DNA from: Plantactinospora sp. BC1
GTDB lineage: Bacteria > Actinomycetota > Actinomycetes > Mycobacteriales > Micromonosporaceae
Length of the DNA stretch: 64,000 bases
Direction of reading: 5' to 3'
NCBI RefSeq assembly: GCF_003030345.1
Contig: NZ_CP028158.1
Location: forward strand, 4,898,001 to 4,962,000
Shown here in pieces: positions 35,665 to 43,807 of the stretch (positions are counted from its first letter, which is position 1; every line of letters starts with the position of its first letter). Position numbers and translations under genes: made by a program. The notes under the pieces were generated by a model. The model was not told the DNA's origin. It searched no databases and saw only the letters and a program-made list of their open reading frames with translations.

Positions 35665-36114
35665 GTGGGTGGGAGGTTTCGGTTCGCCCTGATCCTCGCG
35701 GCCGGTGCCGCGGCGGTGCTGGCGGGGATGTTGGCCGTCGGGTACGCCGTGCTCGACCGGGTGCTGATGGTCGCGATCGTGGCCGTACTGGGTTGGTGCG
35801 TATCTGTCGCGCCGTTCCGCCCGCCGCGCCTTGCGCTGCGGGACGACACTCGTCGACCCGACGGAGCCCCCGGCGACCCGGTCCCGGGCCGAGCGGCGGC
35901 GCGGGTGCGGTCCTCGCCGGGCCGGGCTCCACTGCCCGGACCCGACGGAACCGGGTTCTCCGCCCCACCCGGGCCGGGCGGCGCACCCGGGCCGGGCGGC
36001 GCACCCGGGCCGGGTGGCGGGGCTCGGCCGACCACGGCTGGCGGGGCTCGGCCGACCACGGCTGGCGGGGCGCCGGCAGGAGTTGCTGATGACGACACCG
36101 CTTCCGGTGCCTGA
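35665..36114 (+). CDS. Small membrane protein with repetitive Pro/Gly tail
   Basis: 149 aa. Two hydrophobic helices (FALILAAGAAAVLAGMLAVG and VLMVAIVAVLGWCV, about residues 7-50) are followed by a low-complexity cytoplasmic or external tail with GPGGAP and GGARPTTA repeats. GTG with AAGGAG upstream. No family recognised. Precedes the CBS-BON gene by 22 nt and may share its operon. Confidence 0.65.
   Translation: MGGRFRFALILAAGAAAVLAGMLAVGYAVLDRVLMVAIVAVLGWCVSVAPFRPPRLALRDDTRRPDGAPGDPVPGRAAARVRSSPGRAPLPGPDGTGFSAPPGPGGAPGPGGAPGPGGGARPTTAGGARPTTAGGAPAGVADDDTASGA
35964..36070 (+). repeat. Two short tandem repeats coding the Pro/Gly tail
   Basis: About three copies of an 18-bp unit (GGCGCACCCGGGCCGGGC type) are followed by a 24-bp unit repeated exactly from 36015 with a partial third copy. 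In-frame (multiples of 3), so length changes would not break the gene. Confidence 0.75.
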
Positions 36115-36136
36115 TCGATCGGACAGGAGGAGCACC

Positions 36137-36943
36137 ATGCAGTGGCGGGTACGCGATGTGATGACCACCGATGTGATCACGGTGCGCGACGACGCGCCGG
36201 TAGCGCAGATCGCGTCCGTGCTGACCGAACGGCAGATCAGCGCCGTCCCGGTCGTCGATCGATTCGACACCGTCACCGGCGTGGTGTCCTGGACCGACCT
36301 GCGCGACACCGTGCGGACCGACGAGGCCGGAAACGACACCAGGGGCCGCTGGTGGCCCCTGCGGTCCCCCCGGCTGCGCTGGCCCGAGACGGACGCGGTG
36401 GACGTGATGAGCGCCCCACCGGTGACCGTCCCGCCCGACGCGTCCCTGGCGGCGGCGGGCCGGCTGATGCGTCGCCGGGAGGTCGGCCGGCTGCTGGTCG
36501 TCGACGACCGGAACCGGTTGCTGGGCATCGTCACCCGCAGCGACCTGTTGAAGGTGCACGACCGACTGGACGCGGTCATCCGTGCCGAGGTGACCCAGCG
36601 GGTGCTCCAGCGCGGCCTGATGATCCCCGCCGATGACGTCCGCGCCGAGGTGGACGACGGCCGGGTCACCCTCACCGGCCGTACCCGGCGCAGGACGACC
36701 GCGATGGCGGCGGTCGCGATGACCGCGATGGTTCCCGGCGTCACCGACGTCGTCGACCTGATCACCTACGACGCCGACGACGTCCCACCGGCGGCGAAGC
36801 CGCCGACCTCCGACGGGTCACCCGCCGGATGGCAGCAGGGCGGCCCGATACCGATCAACCGGTCGCACCGGTTGCGGCGTCCCGGGTACGACCACAACGT
36901 AGCCGCGTACGGCGACAGCGGCGGATCGAAGACACGGAGATGA
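36137..36943 (+). CDS. CBS-domain pair plus BON domain protein
   Basis: 268 aa. Two CBS motifs: VRDVMTTDVITVRDDAPV (residues 5-22) and VDVMSAPPVTVPPDASL (about 88-104), each followed by the GVVSWTDL / GIVTRSDLL type strand. A BON domain follows (about 150-215, RVLQRGLMIPADDVRAEVDDGRVTLTGR). CBS pairs sense adenosyl nucleotides and BON domains bind membranes or partners. The same CBS-BON architecture is common in actinobacterial stress and hypoxia loci. AGGAGG at 6 nt. Confidence 0.9.
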   Translation: MQWRVRDVMTTDVITVRDDAPVAQIASVLTERQISAVPVVDRFDTVTGVVSWTDLRDTVRTDEAGNDTRGRWWPLRSPRLRWPETDAVDVMSAPPVTVPPDASLAAAGRLMRRREVGRLLVVDDRNRLLGIVTRSDLLKVHDRLDAVIRAEVTQRVLQRGLMIPADDVRAEVDDGRVTLTGRTRRRTTAMAAVAMTAMVPGVTDVVDLITYDADDVPPAAKPPTSDGSPAGWQQGGPIPINRSHRLRRPGYDHNVAAYGDSGGSKTRR

Positions 36944-36944
36944 C

Positions 36945-37172
36945 ATGACCAGCCGAGCCGTGGCCACCGCTACCCCAGCACACGTCCCGCTGCCCCAGGC
37001 ACCCGTCGACCGGGTACGCCCATCCGGCCAGCGCGTGCCGGCGTCGCTCGTCGACGCGCCGTACGGCGCTCCGGTGACCCCTGCCCCGGTCGCCCCGGGC
37101 GGGCCCGTCGACATCGTCGACCAGTGGGGGGAGCAGTCCTTCCCGGCCAGCGACCCGCCGGCCAACTGGTAG
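36945..37172 (+). CDS. Small protein with C-terminal EQSFPASDPPANW motif
   Basis: 75 aa, Pro/Val-rich and probably disordered, ending WGEQSFPASDPPANW. This ending recurs in short actinobacterial proteins of unknown role. GGAGA lies upstream of the ATG, one base after the previous stop, so it belongs to the CBS-BON operon. Confidence 0.65.
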   Translation: MTSRAVATATPAHVPLPQAPVDRVRPSGQRVPASLVDAPYGAPVTPAPVAPGGPVDIVDQWGEQSFPASDPPANW

Positions 37173-37377
37173 GTCGATCCCGACGCCGTAGCCACGACAC
37201 CCACCGTCCCAGCCGGCCCGAGCGGTGCCGGCGTGCCCGGCGCGGCCCGGGTGGCACCGGGGTGCCGGGCGCCGGACTTCGCCGCCGGTACGTAACGACC
37301 GGTCGCCGGAGCCGAAGCCGCGCCGGCCACGGCGGCCGGGGTTCGCTGCGCCCGTGAACTGTCTGACTGGAGCCGAG

Positions 37378-38508
37378 ATGGATCTGCTGACCGCGCCGGA
37401 TCTCGCGGAGCTGGCGAGCAGCCGCGGTGGCCTGCGAATCTCGCTGTACGTGCCGACCCAGCGCGGCGGGCCGGCGACGGTCCGGAACCGGATCCGGCTG
37501 CGGAATCTGCTCCGGCACACCGAGCGGGTCCTTCGCGCCGACGGTATCGGCGTGGGACGGCTCGACGCCGTGCTCGGACCGGCGTGGCAGCTGCTGGACC
37601 TGCCCCGGTCGTGGGACCAGCCCAGCGACGGCCTGGCGGTGTTTCTCGGCCCGGACGAGGTCCGGCAGTTGCGCGTGCCGCTCCGGCTGCCCGAGTTGGT
37701 CACCGTCGGCGACCGGTTCGTGGTACGGCCTCTGCTGCCGTTGCTGAGCGCGAGCGGCCGGTTCTGCGTACTCACGCTCACGCACGACGAGATCCGGCTC
37801 TTCGAGGGGACCCGTCGCGGCCTGGACGAGGTGGCCCTGGAAGGTCTGCCGCTGGCGGTCTGGCTGACCATGCCCCGGCCGCAGCAGCACGCCCACGCGT
37901 TCCTGGCCGGTGGGGCCGGAGCGGGTGGCGGGACGCTGTTCCACGACGGTGGCGACCAGGAGACGACGCAGCGGGTGCTACAGCACTTCCAGCGGGTCGA
38001 CCAGGCCCTCGGCGACCTCTGCCACCAGGGGCAGGTGCCGCTCGTCCTGGCCGGCGTCCGTTCCCTCCAGGCGCTGTACCGCAGGGCGAACACCTATCCA
38101 CGGCTGTTGCCGACCGGGGTGGACGGCAGTCCGCGTGGGATGCCCGTGGACGTCCTGCACCGGCGGTCGTGGGCACTCGTCGAGCCGATGCTGCGCCGCG
38201 ACGAGGCCGCCGCCGCGGCGACCTACCGACGGTTGCGCGGCACCGGACGTACCACCGTCGACCCTCGCGAGGTGCTCACCGCCGCGCAGCAGGGCCGGGT
38301 CGAGGCGCTGTTTCTCTCCACCGACGCGCCCGGCCACGCCACCGGCGTGGATGCCGGCCCGCTGGTCCGGCTCGCCGAGACGTTGCAGCCGGCCGACGAA
38401 CTCGACCTGGCCTGGGTGGCGACGCTGCGCCACCGAGGAGAGGTACACGCGCTGGCACCGTCCCGGATGCCGGAGCGCGGCCCGGTGGCCGCGACGCTGC
38501 GCGACTGA
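37378..38508 (+). CDS. baeRF/eRF1-like ribosome hibernation factor (Balon-type, AOC03_06830 family)
   Basis: 376 aa. Layout of the bacterial archaeo-eukaryotic release-factor-like family: an N-terminal domain with ISLYVPTQRGGP near residue 22, a middle domain with FLGPDEVR and LTLTHDEIRLFEG (about 140-152), and a C-terminal domain with ALFLSTDA (about 305-312). Balon-type members bind the A site of idle ribosomes in cold or stationary cells; mycobacterial Rv2629 is a homologue. No GGQ motif is seen, as in Balon, so peptide release is not expected. ATG with GGAG at 5 nt. Confidence 0.72.
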   Translation: MDLLTAPDLAELASSRGGLRISLYVPTQRGGPATVRNRIRLRNLLRHTERVLRADGIGVGRLDAVLGPAWQLLDLPRSWDQPSDGLAVFLGPDEVRQLRVPLRLPELVTVGDRFVVRPLLPLLSASGRFCVLTLTHDEIRLFEGTRRGLDEVALEGLPLAVWLTMPRPQQHAHAFLAGGAGAGGGTLFHDGGDQETTQRVLQHFQRVDQALGDLCHQGQVPLVLAGVRSLQALYRRANTYPRLLPTGVDGSPRGMPVDVLHRRSWALVEPMLRRDEAAAAATYRRLRGTGRTTVDPREVLTAAQQGRVEALFLSTDAPGHATGVDAGPLVRLAETLQPADELDLAWVATLRHRGEVHALAPSRMPERGPVAATLRD

Positions 38509-39145
38509 GGGCACGGACCGGTCCACCGCGTCGCCGCAGCCGACCCGTTCGGCAGACCCTGCCCGCCTGGGCGGCCCGAGCCGCCGATTGCCGAGGTATG
38601 GCAACGACAGCCCCGGCACGCTTCCGGCCGGTGCCGGTGCGGTGCCGGCAGCCCACGGGCAGGCTTGGAGTCAGACGTACGGCGAATGATCTGCGAAAGC
38701 GAGCCGGCGGGCGTTGACAAGTTTCAGGGCGGGCGCCCGCGCGGCAGGCCGGGCAGCGGCTGACGACGGGGTCAGCCGCTGCCCCGGCGACTACTCCGGG
38801 CACCGTGCCGCCGGTGGCGTCACCGGACGCGCGGAGCCAGCAGAGGCTCCGGCCCCAGCGGTCGGCGTCGAAAGCGGCCGGGTCGCGGTTCGCGGGCCTG
38901 GCCAAGCGTCGGGGGCCGCGCCAGACCCCGGGTCTGTCGCGGCGCCCGGCCGCTCGACGGGACGGCGCGCGGGCAGGTTCTCGCGACGGTTTCCGTCACC
39001 CGGTCATCGGGCGGGCGCGTGCACGTTCGGCTGGCAGCCCTGCCGGCCCCGCGTCGCGGGTCGGCCCTGCGTGGCGGCGGCCGTCTCCCGGCCGCGACGG
39101 AAGGAACCCGCGTCGTAAGCCCAGTCCGGTGAAGGGACGAGCGTC
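38509..39145. other. 637-bp region without a convincing gene
   Basis: Several overlapping open frames exist but none has a ribosome site together with plausible composition. It holds the strong hairpin at 38751-38784 and a TTGACA at 38714-38719 with no good -10. It may be degenerate coding sequence or carry a small RNA. Confidence 0.5.
38751..38784. terminator. 14-bp perfect hairpin
   Basis: GGGCAGCGGCTGAC / GTCAGCCGCTGCCC with a 6-nt loop. Lies 243 nt past the hibernation-factor gene. Most likely a terminator. Confidence 0.55.
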
Positions 39146-39514
39146 ATGACCCGCACCGTGTACGACCCGAGCAAGGCCACCCGCACCGCGTACGACCCGA
39201 TCGAGGCCCGCACCGGGTACGACCCGATCGAGGCGCTGCGCGAGACCCTGGAGGCGCAGTTCCAGCGGCACACCGACAAGCTCGCCGACCTCACCGTGCG
39301 GAGTGGTCCGCCCGGTCGTCGCCGCGACGACCCCGGCCTCGCCGCACAGATCGCCGCCACCCGGCAGGCGATAGCGGATACCGCGCACGCGCTGCAACGG
39401 ATGGCCGAGGGCAGCTACGGCACCTGTGGCCGTTGCCGGGCGAGGATCAGCATCGAATGGTTGCGAAACCAGCCGCACGCGCAGTTCTGCGAACCATGCG
39501 AGCGCAACGGATAG
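39146..39514 (+). CDS. DksA/TraR-family C4 zinc-finger protein
   Basis: 122 aa. The C-terminal zinc finger CGRC-N18-CEPC (residues about 95-118) with GSYGTCGRCRARISIEWL before it is the DksA/TraR signature; the middle forms a coiled coil. The first 32 residues are three YDPxxA-type repeats not typical of the family. DksA-like proteins enter the RNA polymerase secondary channel to adjust transcription under stress. GAAGGGACGAG precedes the ATG. Confidence 0.88.
   Translation: MTRTVYDPSKATRTAYDPIEARTGYDPIEALRETLEAQFQRHTDKLADLTVRSGPPGRRRDDPGLAAQIAATRQAIADTAHALQRMAEGSYGTCGRCRARISIEWLRNQPHAQFCEPCERNG
39152..39235 (+). repeat. Imperfect tandem repeat coding (T/R)xYDPxxA
   Basis: Three units starting at 39152, 39182 and 39209 (periods 30 and 27 bp) share CGCACCG-G-TACGACCCGA. 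They encode the N-terminal YDP repeats of the zinc-finger protein. Confidence 0.75.
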
Positions 39515-39625
39515 CCCGACAGCGCGCCCGTCGCGCCGGCCATGGCCCGGCTTCGCCGTGGCCGCCGCGCTCGCCCTGGCCGTACGCCTGGGCACGATTC
39601 GGCACCTGCTCTGCCGAGCGGGCGG

Positions 39626-40111
39626 TCAGCACGGATGTGCCGCCTGAACCGGTCTGGTCCGGCGACCGCTCATCTCGGTCCGGCGACGGCCGTACCGTGG
39701 CCGGTCGCGCCGGCCCCACCGTCCTTTCCGGACACTTCTGCCGCCTGTTCCGCCGGTCCGTCCGCGTCTCCGGCCGGGCGAGTATGCGAATCGCACCGGG
39801 CCGGGCGGGTCGCCGGGACCGGTTCGCGCACGGTCGCCGGGTCCGCTCTTGCGGGTGGTACGGCCGCTCTCCACCAGGTCTGCCGCCCCTGGAGTACGAG
39901 CGATCAGGTGCAGGCCGACCGGGGCGAGCGCGAGCCCGGCCGCCAGTACGAAGCCGTGTCCGGTCCGCATGCCGGTCACTGTCAACGCCACCGCCACCGC
40001 GAGTAGTAGCCAGCCGGAACGGCGGATCCGGGCGGATCGTGCCGCGCTGTGCGGATCCGACGGCCGACGGCCGGCCCGGCCGGTACGGGGTCGCTGACGA
40101 TGGCTGTGCAT
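39626..40111 (-). CDS. Possible small membrane protein with basic tail
   Basis: 161 aa. Two hydrophobic stretches (GWLLLAVAVALTVTGM and FVLAAGLALAPVGLHLIA, residues about 32-70) sit between very basic segments; the C-terminal 80 residues are almost only Arg, Gly, Pro and Thr. No family recognised. The membrane part is convincing, but the true C-terminus and reality of the tail are uncertain. Confidence 0.4.
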   Translation of the reverse strand: MHSHRQRPRTGRAGRRPSDPHSAARSARIRRSGWLLLAVAVALTVTGMRTGHGFVLAAGLALAPVGLHLIARTPGAADLVESGRTTRKSGPGDRARTGPGDPPGPVRFAYSPGRRRGRTGGTGGRSVRKGRWGRRDRPRYGRRRTEMSGRRTRPVQAAHPC

Positions 40112-40592
40112 GACTCCAGCGTCGCCGTGCGGCGGCCGTACGGCGAGGTGCGGCACCAGACGAGATCGGCCGTGCGTGATGCCGACCGTCGGCAAGCTGA
40201 CCGGGCCCTCGGCGCGACGAACCCAGCGGCGGAGCGGCCGTCACCGTACGGTTCACCAGCCCAATTGCTGACGACCGGCAACGAACAGCGGAACTAGACT
40301 TCCGGCGCCGTCCGATGGTGCCGTCGGGGGGCCCGCTTAGGCTCGATCTGCGCCGGTAGAACGGGATTCGCCAGCGGTGCGATCGTGGTCGGCTCCGAGC
40401 CGCCCGAGACGCTCGCCGGGCCGCTGCCACTCTTCCCGCCCGACCAAGAGATCCGCGCCTGAAGCCGTTCCCGAACCAGCGCGTCGCCCGAGAGACCCGG
40501 TTGGACGTATTCCGCACGGGGAACCACCGCCACCGAGCACGATGCGGTCCGGTCCGCAGGTCCACCGCATCCGATCCTGAACAGGAGTGCCC
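40112..40592. other. 481-bp gap without a supported gene
   Basis: Open frames on both strands lack ribosome sites and look like shadow frames. The last 12 bases carry the AGGAG of the broken KhtT-like gene. Confidence 0.4.
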
Positions 40593-40939
40593 ATGACGAT
40601 GGAACGCATTGGCCTGCCCGGCGTGGGGATCTCTCACGTGCTGACCACGTGGGAGGGTAACCGGTTGGCATCGTGACGCACCTCGACGGTCGACACGTCC
40701 TGGTCCTCTACGACCAGGCCGAGCCGGAGGCGGCGCTCGGCACCGTCGCGTTGCTGCCGGCCGAAGCCCGTTCGGTGGCGGATGTGCTGCACGCCACGGT
40801 CGCCATGGACCAACTGCCTGCCTGGGCCGTGATCGGCCGGGTGGCCTTCGCGGCGCTGCTGGTCGCCGTGACCCCGCCTTCTCTGTCAGCGGCCCCTGTT
40901 CCGGGTAGTCGAGGCTACCTTGCCGGCCGTCGGCAGTAA
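40593..40939 (+). pseudogene. Broken KhtT-like cation:proton antiporter regulatory subunit
   Basis: The ATG at 40593 (AGGAG at 5 nt) opens a 27-codon frame reading MTMERIGLPGVGISHVLTTW, the start of KhtT-like regulatory subunits. It stops at 40674-40676. The continuation (THLDGRHVLVLYDQAEPEAAL, LLPAEARSVADVL) lies in another frame from 40673, as if one base were lost after codon 27. The second frame then departs from the family (AVIGRVAFAALLVAV...) and ends at 40939, without the TrkA-C domain. The GTGA overlap at the break could also mean two coupled peptides, but truncation at both points favours a pseudogene. No antiporter gene follows. Confidence 0.6.
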
Positions 40940-41035
40940 GAAGACGAAGACGTTACCGACAGCGACCGGTGTTCCGGCGGCACGAGCGGCGGATGCTCGA
41001 GGTTCTATCTGGTCGCGAACGTGCGAGGAGGTGTG

Positions 41036-41215
41036 ATGACGACCGGCAGGGTCACCGATCATCTGGGCGTCGCCAACCTGCGCGCGCATGCCGTCGATGC
41101 GCCGGCCGACAGTGCACCGCTCGCGCCACCAGGTCTTGACGATCCGGCGCAGGCCAGGCCGGCGGCCCGAGTGCGTGTAGTGGCCCGCACCGCGCCCAGG
41201 GGCACCACCCGCTAA
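41036..41215 (+). CDS. Possible small protein of unknown function
   Basis: 59 aa from an ATG with an excellent GAGGAGG at 4 nt. Composition is Ala/Pro/Arg-rich (DHLGVANLRAHAVDAPAD...). No family recognised. The ribosome site is the main support; it may be a leader-type or stress peptide. Confidence 0.4.
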   Translation: MTTGRVTDHLGVANLRAHAVDAPADSAPLAPPGLDDPAQARPAARVRVVARTAPRGTTR

Positions 41216-41326
41216 GCAACAGCGCCCTGACGCACCTGCCATGACCTGGCAGGCGACCGGCGCTACCCGCATTTTCCCCGGTCAACTCCGGCGACCGATC
41301 GCACTCGACGTGGAAGGGGCTTGACG

Positions 41327-42184
41327 ATGAGCATCGTCGATCAACGCGGCGCCCTGGAATCGGCGTCCGACGCGGCCGCCTTCCGCACCGAGCCTTCGAC
41401 CACCCTGGCGAGCACCGAGCCTTCGACCTCCAGCGCCACCCACACCGAGCCGGCCGCGGTCGGGATCGACCTGGGCAGCGGCTACACCCGGATCTGGGCC
41501 TCGGGACGTCCACTGGTCCAGTTGCCCAGCCTCAACGACAGCCTGAGCAACCCCAGACCCTTGATGCGGCGCGGTCGCATCGTCGACTCGACCGGCCTGC
41601 GGGCGCTGCTCGCGCGGATCCTCTCCCGCTACCAGCGACCGCTGCCCGCCGGCGCGGTCGTGGTCGCCTGCCGACCGGTCCTGAGCAAGGCGGCCGACGA
41701 CGAGGCGATGCGGGAGCTGCTCAGTACGGTCTTCGACCCGTCCCGGCTGCTGGTCACGCCCACCATCCGGGCCGCCGCGATCGGGGCAGGCGCGGCACCG
41801 GGTCCACTGCTCATAGCGGACATCGGCGCGCAGCTCATCGAGGTCGCACTCCTGGCCGACGGTGGCCTGATAGCGGCGCGCCAGGCCAACATCGGGATCC
41901 GGGACCTCACCGGCCCCACCGCCGACGACATCATCGTGCACACCGTCACCGACCTGGTCCAGGACCTACGTCGCGACACACACGCGCGCGACGTCGACAG
42001 GGCCGCCGTACACCGTGGCCTGGTCCTTGTCGGCGGCGGCGCGATCGCGCCGGAACTGGTGGCCCGCACCACCGCCGCCCTGCGGCTACCGGTCCGGTCG
42101 GCCAGGCGGCCTCGCATCGCCGCCGTGCACGGCGCCGGTCTGTCCGCCCTCGCGGCGATACGCCGAGGGCCGCACCGACGCTGA
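41327..42184 (+). CDS. Short MreB/actin-like ATPase domain protein
   Basis: 285 aa, about 50 shorter than MreB. After a Thr/Ser/Glu-rich leader with TEPST repeats (residues about 20-40), actin motifs are in order: phosphate-1 VGIDLGSGYTRIWA (about 46-59), phosphate-2 LLIADIGAQLIEVALL (about 160-175) and adenosine-type GLVLVGGGAIAPELV (about 230-244). The region between is compressed, so subdomain IB or IIB may be missing. RodZ partners or mre genes are not nearby. ATG with AAGGGGC at 6 nt. It sits between stress-type genes. Its stop codon lies in a tandem repeat. Confidence 0.75.
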   Translation: MSIVDQRGALESASDAAAFRTEPSTTLASTEPSTSSATHTEPAAVGIDLGSGYTRIWASGRPLVQLPSLNDSLSNPRPLMRRGRIVDSTGLRALLARILSRYQRPLPAGAVVVACRPVLSKAADDEAMRELLSTVFDPSRLLVTPTIRAAAIGAGAAPGPLLIADIGAQLIEVALLADGGLIAARQANIGIRDLTGPTADDIIVHTVTDLVQDLRRDTHARDVDRAAVHRGLVLVGGGAIAPELVARTTAALRLPVRSARRPRIAAVHGAGLSALAAIRRGPHRR

Positions 42185-42230
42185 CCGGCCCGCACCCACG
42201 CTGACCGGCTCGCACCGACGTTGACCGGTC
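42171..42230 (+). repeat. 20-bp tandem repeat across the stop of the MreB-like gene
   Basis: Three copies of a 20-bp unit (CGCACCGACGCTGACCGGCC type; 42171-42190, 42191-42210, 42211-42230) with 2-4 differences. Each copy contains a TGA at the same place; the first is the real stop codon. Confidence 0.8.
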
Positions 42231-42298
42231 CGCCTCGACCCATCCACGCCGCACTCCGCGGCCCCACCAGCCTTGGTATTCCAGAGAAAGGGAGCGCC

Positions 42299-42619
42299 AT
42301 GACCACCGTTGGCAACAGCCGTCTAGAGAACTTCCAGCAGGTCCTGCAAGCCCAGCTCGACCAGCAGACCGCGGAACTGACCAAGCTCAGGGCGCACCGT
42401 ACGAACCCCGAGCAGATCGGCCTGGACCCGCAGACCGTCACCGCTCTGATCAACTCCACTCAGCGGGCCGTGGCCGACAGCACTGAAGCGTTGAAGCGGA
42501 TGACCGACGGCAGCTACGGAACGTGCGAGCAGTGCCAGCGGGAGATCCCCACCGAGCGGCTGGAGATCCTGCCGCACGCCCGCTTCTGCATGCCGTGCCA
42601 GCAGGCCCGCAACAGCTGA
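42299..42619 (+). CDS. DksA/TraR-family C4 zinc-finger protein (second copy)
   Basis: 106 aa. Zinc finger CEQC-N17-CMPC near residues 80-102 with GSYGTCEQCQREIPTERL; coiled coil over residues 8-70. It is 50-60% like the protein at 39146 in the finger region by eye but lacks the YDP repeats. ATG with AAAGGGAG. It ends 32 nt before a strong hairpin. Confidence 0.9.
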   Translation: MTTVGNSRLENFQQVLQAQLDQQTAELTKLRAHRTNPEQIGLDPQTVTALINSTQRAVADSTEALKRMTDGSYGTCEQCQREIPTERLEILPHARFCMPCQQARNS

Positions 42620-42651
42620 CCCGGTGTGCCCCGTGGCGCACCCCTCGGGCT

Positions 42652-42689
42652 GCGCGGCGCCGAACGAGCCGAGGCGTTCGGCGCCGCGC
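42652..42689. terminator. 15-bp perfect bidirectional hairpin terminator
   Basis: GCGCGGCGCCGAACG and its exact complement around an 8-nt loop, between the convergent zinc-finger and PfkB genes. Confidence 0.75.
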
Positions 42690-42762
42690 CCGTCCGGCAC
42701 CGGGTCGCGACGACCGCACCCGACCGCCTGCGCGGCGCGGCGCCCGGTGCGGCCGGCACCGG

Positions 42763-43740
42763 TCAGGTCGGCCGGGTGACGGGTTCGGCCCGGTGCGGGA
42801 CGACGTCGGGGTCCCGTAGCGGCCGGCTCGGGTCGACGTCGGTGCTGACCAGTACCGTCTGATCCGGGTCGGCGGCGGAGAAGAGCGTTCCCTCGTGCTG
42901 GACGGCCGCCGCGCCCCAGGCAACCGCGGTACGCAGTGCGGCCGTCCCGGCCCCGTCGCCGTGCAGGAAACCGGCCAGGGCGGCGTCACCGGCGCCGACG
43001 GCGCTGACCACCCGGCTCACCCGCGCCTCGGCGTGCCGTACCCCGGTGGCGTCGACCAGCAGCGCGCCGTCCGCGCCGAGGCTGGCCAGCACCGTGTCGG
43101 CGCCGAGCCGGCGCACCTGGAGCGCCGCGTCGACCACGTCGCCGAAGGTCCGCAGCGGTCGGCCGACCAGGTCGGCGAGTTCGGCGGAGTTCGGCTTGAC
43201 CAGGTCGGGTCGGCCGGCGAGGCTGGCCCGCAGCGGTTCGCCGGAGGTGTCGACCGCGACCCGGACACCTCGGGACCGGGCCGCCTCGGCCAGCCCGGCG
43301 TACAGGTTCGGCGGTACGCCGTCGGGCAGGCTGCCGCAGCAGGCCAGCCAGGTGACGCCGGTGAGGTTGTCCAGCACGGCACGTACCAGCGCGGTGGTCT
43401 CCCCGGCGTCGAGTGCCGGACCGGGCTCGTTCACCTTGGTGACGGTGCCGTCCGGCTCGACCAGACTGATGTTGCTGCGGATCTCGCCCCGCACCGGTAC
43501 CTCCCGGACGGGCAGCCCGGCCAGCCGGAGCATCCGGGAGAGCTGGGCGCCGACCGAACCGCCCACCGGCAGGACGGCGGTGGCCGACCGGCCGTGACGT
43601 TGCAGGGCCAGCGCCACGTTCACGCCCTTGCCGCTGGGTTCGCTCCAACCACGACGGCTGCGGATCACCGCCCCCCGGGGTAGCGCGTCGACGAAGACGG
43701 TGCGGTCGACACTCGGGTTGGGGGTCAGGGTGAGGATCAC
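42763..43740 (-). CDS. PfkB-family hexose-phosphate kinase (1-phosphofructokinase/tagatose-6-phosphate kinase type)
   Basis: 325 aa. N-terminal LTLTPNPSVDRTVFVD is the FruK/LacC/PfkB subgroup signature; WSEPSGKGVNVALAL binds sugar phosphate, and VSAVGAGDAALAGFL (about residues 245-259) holds the catalytic Asp. It phosphorylates a hexose phosphate to the bisphosphate. GTG with GGAG at 6 nt. It lies downstream of an FGGY kinase and near a class II aldolase, which together make a kinase-kinase-aldolase route to triose phosphates. Confidence 0.9.
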   Translation of the reverse strand: MILTLTPNPSVDRTVFVDALPRGAVIRSRRGWSEPSGKGVNVALALQRHGRSATAVLPVGGSVGAQLSRMLRLAGLPVREVPVRGEIRSNISLVEPDGTVTKVNEPGPALDAGETTALVRAVLDNLTGVTWLACCGSLPDGVPPNLYAGLAEAARSRGVRVAVDTSGEPLRASLAGRPDLVKPNSAELADLVGRPLRTFGDVVDAALQVRRLGADTVLASLGADGALLVDATGVRHAEARVSRVVSAVGAGDAALAGFLHGDGAGTAALRTAVAWGAAAVQHEGTLFSAADPDQTVLVSTDVDPSRPLRDPDVVPHRAEPVTRPT

Positions 43741-43807
43741 GGGTACTCCACTCGCGACGTCCGAGGGATGTGCTGACTGCGCTCGCCCGCGTACGGCGGT
43801 CGGCCCT

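Noticed and set aside
38714-39118. Plus-strand frames in the gap after the hibernation factor
   Set aside because: They run through a strong hairpin, lack ribosome sites and have no protein-like pattern.
40294-40671. Minus-strand open frame of 125 codons upstream of the KhtT-like gene
   Set aside because: No ribosome site, irregular composition, and it covers the recognisable KhtT-like start on the other strand.
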